A DNA stretch of 64,000 bases from Gentiana macrophylla (lineage: Eukaryota > Streptophyta > Magnoliopsida > Gentianales > Gentianaceae): positions 1-64,000 of the forward strand of contig JAOBSW010000505.1 of NCBI GenBank assembly GCA_026214975.1. Direction: 5' to 3'. A model generated the notes under the pieces. The model did not search any database. It was not told where the DNA came from and saw only the letters and a list, made by a program, of their open reading frames with translations. The translations under genes and the position numbers were made by a program. Of this stretch, positions 56,641 through 64,000 are shown one piece after another. Position 1 is the stretch's first letter; each line of letters opens with the position of its first letter.

Positions 56641-57640
56641 TTATAACTTAGAATAATTGACAAGCTGTAGAATTTAGAAAGTAAAAGAGAGAGAAGGGAA
56701 TATTATTTCTTATTACAAAATGAGCTGAAGAGGCTGAGTATTTAAGGTTATTACAAAGCTTAGGGATAGACAAATACTTAAATGACAAGGTGGCTAATAA
56801 ATGGCTAGTTGGGGATTTTGGACATAAATATAAAAGACAACTACTTAACCGCTTTATACAACTTTATAGATTAGTTGTAGTAAGTGTAATACAAGATTAA
56901 TAAACTAAATAATATTAACATATTTATTAACTTATACTCCTCCTCAAGTTGGTTTATGTATGTCTAATAAACCAAGCTTGTAACTAAACTGTTGAAATGG
57001 AACCATAGGCAGTCCTTTTGTAAATATATCAGCAACTTGTTGTTTGGTGTTGATATAGGAAATGTTGATACTGCCATCTTCTTGCTTTTCCTTGATGAAG
57101 TTTCTATCAATCTCTATATTTTTAGTCCTATCATGTTGGACCGGATTGCTAGAGATTTCAATAGCAGATTTGCTATCACTGAACAAGTAGTTCACATATT
57201 CCTAGGTCAATTGCCTTAAACTCTGCTTCTGCAGAACTTCTTGCTACAACTGACTGTTTCTTACTTCTCCATGACACCAAATTTACAAAAAGATAGATAC
57301 ACCAACTAGAAGTAGATCATTTGTTAGTAGCTGATCCAACCCAATCTGCATCCACATACCCTTCAATCTTAGAGGTCCCTTGTGACTTGAATAGTATACT
57401 ATTGCCTAGACTGCCCTTTGAAAATTTCAGTAACCTCATAGCACCATCAATATGAATTTTCTTTAGTGAATGCATGAATTGACTCAGTTGACTGATAGCA
57501 AGTGAGATGTCAGGTCTTGTATGGGATGGGTAGATTAATCTTACCACTAACCATTGGAATTTTTTATTGATTTACTAGAGCACCATCATCATCTTTTCCA
57601 AATTTCACTGTGTTGTCTACTGGGGTATCAACTGGTCCCA
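56641..57640 (-). mobile_element. Copia remnant: end of RT, RNase H and 3' LTR region
   Basis: Minus-strand peptides: LIYPSHTRPDISLAISQLSQ and GYVDADWVGS (57317-57547), then a shift and SDSKSAIEISSNPVQHDRTK, DRNFIKEKQEDGSINISYIN and QVADIFTKGLP (56944-57195). The purine tract TTGAGGAGGAG (minus, 56938-56948) and an AT-rich 3' LTR-like stretch to ~56650 follow. The 5' side joins LINE sequence at ~57640. Confidence 0.85.
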
Positions 57641-58690
57641 TCAATCTCGTCCCAAAAGAATCGCCGACAAAGTTTCTCAATGTCATCCACGAGACCCCTT
57701 GGCAGTTTTGCCGTTTGCATCGTGTAGTACGGAAGTGTATACATTGACATGTTAATCAAGATAGCTTTGCCTGCTTTCGAAAGAGCCTTTGACTTCCAGG
57801 ATGCCAATGTTTTCAACATTTTATCAAGAATGAACCCATACGTTTTCTTTTTGATTCGAGAGTGTATCAGAGGAGCTGCTAAATATTTCCCCATGTCGGT
57901 TGTGTGTTGCATGCCCAACTTTTGACTAATCTGGGATCTAAGGTGCATGCTAACATTCTTGGAAACATGAAAAGTAGACTTATGAATACTGATTTTTTGT
58001 CCAGAACAACAACAAAACTCCGCATGAATTGCTTACATGACAGAAGCTTGTGCCTCGGAAGCTTCACCAAACATGATCAAATCATCAGCGAAAAATAAAT
58101 GAGAAAGCGGTGGTGACTTACGGCTGAGACGAATAGGCTTCCAGCGTCCCTGACTAACTGCATCGTTGATTTTTTGGCTCAGAATCTCCATGCAAAGAAC
58201 AAACAAGTAGGGAGCAAGGAGGTCTCCCTGCCTAAGGCCCCTTTTTGGGATGATAGGGGTCTAGTTTTACGCCGTTCCAAAGGACTGATAGAGAAGCCGA
58301 CTTTAGGCCATGCATTAAGCTAATGAGATTTTGAGCAAAACCGACCGCCGCAACAATTTTTTCCAGAAAATCCCAACCCACCGTATCGTAAGCCTTTCCA
58401 AGTCGATTTTAATGAGCATGAAACCGTTCTTCCCTTGTTTCTTTTGGAATGAATGAATAGCCTCCTGGACCGTTATAATATTGCTCGTACTACCTCTCTT
58501 AGAGATGAAGGCCGTTTGAAAGGCACTAGTTAATTTATCAATGAAGAGCCTTAATCGATTAGCGATTATTTTGTTCAGCAGCTTAAGCCGGGGAAGTAGG
58601 AGCCTCACATTTAGGAATTAAGGATAACATTGTTTCGTTCAATGAACTAGGAAAGGATCCAGAACTGAACGACTCTTGCACAAACTGAGA
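57628..58690 (-). pseudogene. LINE (L1-type) ORF2 reverse transcriptase fragment
   Basis: Minus-strand blocks in RT order: KLLNKIIANRLRLFIDKLTS, AFQTAFISKRGSTSNIITVQ and GFMLIKIDLE (58315-58608). Then codons for the palm region around 58075-58200 (an L-F-F-A-D-D-L-I-M-F-like box at ~58065-58095). Last, DMGKYLAAPLIHSRIKKKTY, LASWKSKALSKAGKAILINM and LPYYTMQTAKLP (57628-57948). Several shifts interrupt it. Confidence 0.85.
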
Positions 58691-59186
58691 GCACCCGCAA
58701 TGGCCGGATGAAAATGCAAGGCCGTGCTGACAGCTTTTTATTATTATTTTAAGATTTCACTTGTTGTTTGTCAAAACTCTCAAAATAGCAAGTTTCATCA
58801 CCGTTAATAAAAAATAGGAAGAAATTGATACTACCCAATGATAGTAGGCAACGTAAATGTTTGATGTGAAAATAAGAATTTTATATTGAAATAAGCGGTT
58901 TGATAGAGACATAAAAAGAATAAACAAATAAAAAAACCATAGTTATTTGTGCATAACGGTAGAGGTGGGAGTGGTCTGTACCACCTTCACTTCCATATTT
59001 GAGACTTCAAGCATTGATTATTTGGCCTATTGTAGGTAATGTTTTACAATTGTCAAAATAATGTCAGAATTTTGTGAATGCCCCGGGCTAAAAAGCGTTC
59101 GTTGTGAAGAGATTTTGGAAAATCAGGCTTTGTCCCCTTTCGCTCTTGGAATTAAAGTTGTAAATTGGACCACATTCGTTTTTATG
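58691..59186. other. Intergenic, no gene seen
   Basis: GAGCACCCGCAATGG at 58690 resembles the end of a plant hAT-type MITE, but a matching second end was not found. The rest is AT-rich single-copy-like DNA. Confidence 0.45.
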
Positions 59187-59472
59187 TAACACGCCGTTAA
59201 TAGCAGTGTAAAATCAATTTTTACGCCGATAATACTGGCGTAAAACCATCCATAACCTTGATATGCATATCCACTCATTATTGGCGTAACGAGACCCATT
59301 TTACGCCAATAATAGTAGCGTAAAATGGCCTTAACGACGGTAATAACAGCGTAAAATTTTGAATTGACAAAGAATTGCTTATTGGCGTAACGAGACTCAT
59401 TTTACGCTAATAATATTGGCGTATTACGCTGCTATTACTGGATTAAAATGGACTCGTTACGCCAATAATATT
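59187..59472. repeat. Cluster of short TTACGCCAATAATA repeats in both orientations
   Basis: At least eight copies of a TTTTACGCYRATAATA-like word or its complement occur in 286 bases. They form local palindromes at 59218-59244, 59297-59328 and 59400-59448. ATTGGCGTAACGAGACYCAT appears at 59280-59299 and 59381-59400, and inverted at the right edge (ATGGACTCGTTACGCCAAT, 59448-59466). The layout resembles subterminal repeats of DNA transposons, but no transposon end is identified. Confidence 0.75.
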
Positions 59473-59593
59473 GATGGAACAAATTCCCTTTGCTAATCCC
59501 CTTCTTCTTTCTCAAATTTCTTCAATCGAACAAATAACCCTTTTTCGCCAAATTTTTCCCCAACTCGGTTGATATTCAAATGGATTCTATGGA

Positions 59594-60140
59594 TGATGAT
59601 GATGCTAAATGATGCACCACCGGAATAACAGGGCCACGTGTAATTTAAGGGTGAGCTGTAATGGGATCGAATGGCTGTAACTTGGTGGAAAGGTAATGTT
59701 TTTGGGTGTTTTATGGCTGAGTCCAAGAATGTATCTTGGATTGCCTACGTATCCTGTGTAATGTCCAGGAATCAAGCCTTACGTAGTTTCTGGAGCTGTG
59801 TATTTATAGGCACATGCCCTTCCTCTGCCCTAAACTTGGGGCGGTTTGGTCTATTGACATAAATACCCTTAAATGGGCATTGCCTCCTTGCCCAAGTAAC
59901 CTGTTGGAAGTGGACCCAGGAGCCTAGGTTAAAGTATGTGGTATCGACTCGATGGACATCGACGTGGGTGCTCGAGTTCGGACACTTGGAGAATCTCCCC
60001 TGAGCTGCGGTCTTCACTGGTACGTCTCGTATCGACCCGATGCGGATAACTGACACAGACTTTTCCACATGCTAGCTGGATCAATCAGATAATTCCACGT
60101 GGAGAAGTGAATCCCCGTATCATCATAAGCCCCCCAGATC
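59594..60140 (-). repeat. 3' LTR and polypurine tract of the Tat-like element
   Basis: On the minus strand a GATCTGGGGGGCTTA tract (60126-60140) is followed by the LTR start TGATGATACGGGG (ending at 60125). A TATAAATA box lies at 59801-59808 on the minus strand. The far end is placed at the TGATGATGATGC near 59594 and is approximate. Confidence 0.7.
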
Positions 60141-60418
60141 GGAGGGAAGCTCATATCGAGTGCTGAGATCGGATCTGAAAATTTAAATAGCCTCCTCTAC
60201 ACGTGGTATTCTTTAGGCTGGAACACAGCTGTCGCTCTCTGCAGGTATAGGCTGTCATAGGGTGACGTCATGCTGGCGGTATTAATTGGTGCAGGAAACG
60301 AAGCGTCTCTTATTGGGCCGCGTGGAGATTTGGCCATTGATTCTCTCGCTTACGCTTCTATAACTGCCCCAAAATCCCACCCCCTCAAATCATTTGGAGA
60401 TTTTCTTAGCATAAAAGG
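60096..60418 (+). promoter_or_regulatory. Promoter-like region of the antisense gene
   Basis: Plus-strand elements in order: G-boxes CACGTG at 60096-60101 and 60200-60205, a TGACGTCA palindrome at 60263-60270, and CATAAAAGG, TATA-like, at 60410-60418. The ATG follows ~120-150 bases on. G-box and TGACGTCA are bZIP sites. The first G-box lies in the LTR. Confidence 0.5.
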
Positions 60419-60536
60419 AGCCCAAGACCTTGACGTTTCTCATTCGCTATTTCAAACTTCTGCAAATCTCAGTTTTTTAGCCGAAAACTCAAGTAAGCCT
60501 TAATCTTACTTAAATTTTCCTTCTTATTTTTGTTTA

Positions 60537-62725
60537 TTGCATCTTCTTCCCAAGTCCATGTCTAGTAGCGATAGTGATTCCCAAAACAGAGAGGAAATTG
60601 TTGTGGAAGAGGAATCCTCTGAGGAAACAGTTTCTGAGCGTCCATCTGCCTCCGGTGAGAGAGCTACCGGAGAAGAAGAAGAGGGAGGAGAAGAAGAATC
60701 GTCTCCTCGACCCGTCACCAAACGTCAAACGAGGATGAGAGGCCAAGGGCCGTATGGGTGCATCTCCAGTCTAACCCCGGAGAAAGCCAAATCCATCTGC
60801 CTACGATATGGCATAACCTATTCTTCTTCAAACATCATGGTATCGCATGGTCAGTATCTGTTTGCTTGTGACCCTCCTCCCGGATTCTGCGCTGTATACG
60901 AGGCGTAATTGAAGGAGGGGTTGAGGTTCCCCTTCGACCCGTGTCTCATAGAAGTTCTTCGACATTATAAAATCAGCGTCCCACAACTCGCTCCAAACGG
61001 GGTCAGGAGCGTTATGGGATTTGTGCTGGCGTGTCGAATCGCCAAGGTCGAGTTCTCGGTTCGACTATTCCGTCAATACTACTCCATCCAAAGTCTACAA
61101 GATGTGGGATGGTATACTTTTCAGAAGCGTCCTCTTACGTCGGAATTTGTGAGGAAGGTGACTTCGGCTCAGGGTGAGTGGAAGACCCAGTTTTTCTTTA
61201 TCCGACACGGGTTGGTGGACATCGATGTCTACAATTGGTAGAACAGGCCCCAGAAATGGCATGATGTGCTCGGCCCCGATACCACGACGGGTGTGGGGCT
61301 ATCGAGATCGCTTCATCCCGACATCGTCACTTGAAACTGCATTCACTTTGTATCCCTATCGTCGATATCGAGACAAACCGCCCGGCGCTTATCCTGAGCT
61401 CGATGAAGATGTTCGAGTGTTGCGTAGACACTTATTTACCCCGTCGAGTGTTACACTTATGTGTTTTGCATTTTTTTTTCTATTTCTTTTTAACTGCATT
61501 CTGATGTCGAACTTTCTCTGTTCACAGCGGAATATTTCTCAAAGATGGACTCTCTAGGCAAAATGCCCGACCCCAAGAAGACAGACCCAAAGAAAATTCG
61601 GGAATTAGCCGGCATCGGGTCGAAGGCTCCGGCTCAGGCTTCCGTATCTGGCAAAGCGGTTTCTGGAGGCCAGGGAACTCCAGCTCGAGCTCCCACTCCT
61701 GCATCGACGTCGGATATTCTGAGGGGTCAACCCGACGATGCTCAGATGACGGAGCAGATTGATGCGGACCTCGTCCCGAGGAAACGACATGAAAACGATC
61801 TTTATCGAGGCACGGGATCGAGAAAAGAGGCTCAATTCTTCCGCCTCAGACTTCAGGTGGGGTCGAGGCTCTCCCTGCCATGAGCCTCACCGAGATGGAG
61901 GCTATGACTCATGAGAGCTAAGTGAGTATCATTTGAAAATCATACGAGCGGTAAGTCTTCATTCTTTCATGCGGTTTCTTGAACTTTTTGTCAATTTTGA
62001 ACCTCTAATTAACCTCACTTTGTCTTTGTAGGCTCGGTTGACAACCAAGGTGGCCATAAGCAAAATCGAGTCTCCATGCAGCCGTTATGGAGGAACAGAA
62101 AGAGACCATTGCCAAGCTGACATCCGACATCGAGAAGCAGAAGGCTAAAATCAATAAATTGGATGAGCGGCGTGCCAAGCTTGAATCTGATTTGGCTGCC
62201 TCCCGAGATGAATTGTCGAAAGCCCGCAAGGATGTATCCGTTAGAGATGCTGAGTTGGCGAAGGTGAAGTCGGAGCTAGCGCAGGTGAGGTCGGAGCTCG
62301 AGGGGACAAAAACCGAACTGGCGGAAGCGATTAAAGCTCGTACCGACGTCCAGTCCCTCCTTGATGATTTAACGACTCGAGCGGAATCCGCCAAACGGGA
62401 CTTCTTGGTCCCAAGAGAGCTTGAAGATGACCTGACGCTGCTGATGACCCAGGGCATGAAGGGGGGATTTACCATGGCCATTGACCAAGTCAAAGAAGTC
62501 AATCCGAACTTCGATGTGTCCGCCATTTCAAAGCCCTACCTATATGATCCAGAGGCCGTTCCTCGTTACGGGCGATACTTCAAAGAATTCCAGGCCGGTG
62601 TCTCCCTGTATGAGAAGTACGTGACCCCTGCCCTGGAAGGTGATGGAGCAGAGAATGCAGAGAATGTCGAGTCGGAGGAACAAGTCGACCCTAACGCCTC
62701 GTCTTCCCACCAGCCAGCCGTCTGA
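60537..62725 (+). pseudogene. Antisense gene of the Tat element: gypsy-type transposon domain plus coiled coil, split by introns and stops
   Basis: The start is at 60537 or 60558 (MSSSDSDSQNREE). An acidic region (residues ~10-60) leads to GCISSLTPEKAKSICLRYGI, then LRFPFDPCLIEVLRHYKISV and PNGVRSVMGFVLACRIAKVE. This is the 'putative gypsy type transposon' domain (Pfam Transposase_28, by recall). A TAA at 60906-60908 and a TAG at ~61239 interrupt it. A CTGTTCACAG acceptor at ~61528 opens an exon A-E-Y-F-S-K-M-D-S-L-G with a Pro/Ala-rich part. A TTTGTAG acceptor at ~62031 opens the last exon, whose 212-residue frame (62087-62725) starts with a ~100-residue coiled coil (MEEQKETIAKLTSDIEKQKA on) and ends SSSHQPAV. 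The intron-like gaps suggest a true spliced transcript on this strand. Function is unknown. Confidence 0.7.
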
Positions 62726-63562
62726 TGTTGTTTTCTTGTTTGTCTTTTTAAGTACCCCGATTCGATTTGGTTGTAATACTTTTGACATTTTTATTTGTTT
62801 GAACTTGTATTTCATTGATCCGACCTGGTAAACTTGAAACTTTTCAAATTGAATCTTTTCAAATTGAATGTTTTCTGTCTTTTATTGATCGTTTGCCTAG
62901 GGTGTAGTCCTTTCGAACTTAATTCCCTTGTAAATGTTGCCTTGCGGGGTGTAGTCCTATGGACTTAATTCCCCTGTGGCCCCTCGAAGTGTGGTATGAT
63001 TTCATGACTCGTAGCACACTTGAATGTGAGTCGACCTAGCATTGTACTGCCTTATTGGCTTGACTTGGCTTTTTGGGTCAGAGCTCGATTCGACTATCCT
63101 GCCTTGTCAGGCTTATAAGGATATCGAATTAAGAAGTCCATACTCGACTGTCGCACATCGTGGTGCTTATGATCTGGTCGAGTTAGGTATCCATCATGGG
63201 ATCTTCCGACTGCTTAGCATCGTGGCTTACTGGCGTGTCGGGAGTGCTATAAGCACTGTCAGTGACTTGGCTTTTGACACTATTTCCTCCGGCTTCGCCG
63301 TGTCGAGATGATATAAGCACTGTCAGTGACTTGGCTTTATTCACCGTATCGTGCCGAAGGATTGATGTCGAAGGATTGATGTCGTGGTCGATTTTTGCGT
63401 TTTTTCTTCTGCCCCCCTTTTCTTTTTCATACGATTTTGCAAATGTAGCGTAATTAAAAAGGAAAAGAAAGCATGCTGAATAAAAGGCATCAAAATATAA
63501 TATCATATCGACCTATTACAACTGATGAAAGTAGAACTGCAAAAGTCATGAGATGAAATAGC
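62726..63562. other. Non-coding stretch with short tandem repeats between antisense gene and pol
   Basis: CTTTTCAAATTGAAT repeats in tandem at 62840-62869. GGTGTAGTCCT with CTTAATTCCC recurs at ~62900 and ~62948. TATAAGCACTGTCAGTGACT repeats at 63248 and 63312. CGAAGGATTGATGT repeats at ~63355-63383. No frame is credible. Repeat-rich 3' regions are known in Tat elements. Confidence 0.7.
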
Positions 63563-63967
63563 TTAAACATAATATTTTCTGAGGTTGGTGGCATGCCAAG
63601 TTCGAGGCACTGTGCTTCCATCCGACCTGCCCAACTGATACGACCCTTTAGGATGAACCTTTAAGATTTTATACGGACCTTCCCAATTCGGCTCGAGCTT
63701 GCCTATTGGGTCCTGCTTGCTGGCTTCATTTTTCCTCAATACGAGGTCTCCTACTTGGAAGTATTTGTATTTCACCCTCGCGTTGTAATACAGTGAAATC
63801 TTCCTTTTATAACTGGCCATTCGATATGCCGCCATCTCTCTCTTCTCTTCGACGTTGTCTTTTTCTTCCTTTAGATCGGCAGCATTAGTTTCGACGTTGT
63901 AAGCTAAAACCCGAGGCGATGCTAGTCGGATTTCCGTAGGTATCACTGCTTCGCATCCATAGGCCAT
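63563..63967 (-). pseudogene. Gypsy (Tat) integrase C-terminal region, end of pol
   Basis: The minus-strand frame reads AYGCEAVIPTEIRLASPRVL, a conserved Tat integrase block, then VKYKYFQVGDLVLRKNEASK, GKLEPNWEGPYKILKVHPKG and TWHATNLRKYYV at the pol terminus. The upstream core lies outside the window. This segment is open, so it is partial rather than visibly broken. Confidence 0.88.
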
Positions 63968-64000
63968 AGCAAAAGGAGTCTCTTGGGTAGCTGAATTGGG

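Larger units (their letters stand above)
59594..64000 (-). mobile_element. Tat-lineage Ty3/gypsy element, 3' part, with an antisense gene
   Basis: On the minus strand: the integrase C-terminal part (63563-63967), a non-coding stretch, an antisense gene (plus strand, 60537-62725), a purine tract and a 3' LTR (about 59594-60125). The 5' part lies beyond 64000. Extra ORFs, including antisense ones between pol and the 3' LTR, are known in the Tat lineage, which supports this reading. Confidence 0.8.

Noticed and set aside
62005..62526. 173-codon minus-strand Ser-rich frame
   Set aside because: Antisense shadow of the coiled-coil exon.
1..64000. CRISPR arrays, operons, Shine-Dalgarno sites, phage or integron features
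   Set aside because: Plant nuclear DNA; no regularly spaced repeats or bacterial gene layout seen.
1..64000. tRNA and rRNA genes
   Set aside because: Only tRNA-complementary PBS sites of retrotransposons were found; no cloverleaf-length match.

Overview
The window is nuclear DNA of a flowering plant. The evidence is two intact single-copy type plant genes, a spliced PLAC8/cell-number-regulator gene and an intronless mitochondrial-type P-class PPR gene, set in dense nested Ty1/copia and Ty3/gypsy retrotransposons, LINEs and MITEs. Style of the genes and repeats suggests a eudicot, but this is inference; I cannot name the species.

Layout. 1-14.1 kb: a minus-strand Angela/BARE-like copia element (cut by the window start) whose ~1.83 kb 5' LTR is split by a plus-strand copia element (5250-10204, 5-bp TSD GTATT). 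It had itself landed in a minus-strand LINE ORF1, which also holds an LTR copy (11.7-13.4 kb). 14.5-15.2 kb: three nested MITEs just upstream of the PLAC8 gene (15.6-17.5 kb, three exons, 238 aa). 18.2-35.2 kb: a degenerate, non-coding, tRNA-Asp-primed Athila-like element on the minus strand, split by a 13.7 kb SIRE/Maximus-like copia element (21326-35011, TSD AATAA) with a long post-pol region. 35.2-38.0 kb: a 2.8 kb minus-strand deletion derivative with one open 452-codon frame. 38.5-38.7 kb: a receptor-kinase gene fragment. 38.9-41.8 kb: a head-to-head palindrome of LTR-PBS-gag. 41.9-52.5 kb: a gutted tRNA-Met-primed gypsy element whose 3' LTR is split by an Athila-like element (42767-51129, TSD GTATC) lacking RT and integrase. 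53.0-55.4 kb: PPR gene, apparent counterpart of Arabidopsis At5g12100. 56.6-58.7 kb: copia and LINE RT remnants. 59.2-59.5 kb: a cluster of short palindromic repeats. 59.6 kb to the end: the 3' half of a minus-strand Tat-lineage gypsy element with an antisense gene between pol and its 3' LTR.

Only the PLAC8 and PPR genes look like working host genes. Most retrotransposon frames are broken. Paired LTRs of two elements differ largely by 1-3 base indels at CG/CAG/CTG positions, so some of those breaks may be consensus errors rather than biology. The items most worth a second look are the palindromic LTR-gag structure, the open frame with a retropepsin-like fold lacking the catalytic D-S/T-G, the antisense Tat gene and the SIRE post-pol unit that each carry promoter-like sequence, and the paired GC-rich palindromes in the Athila-like elements.
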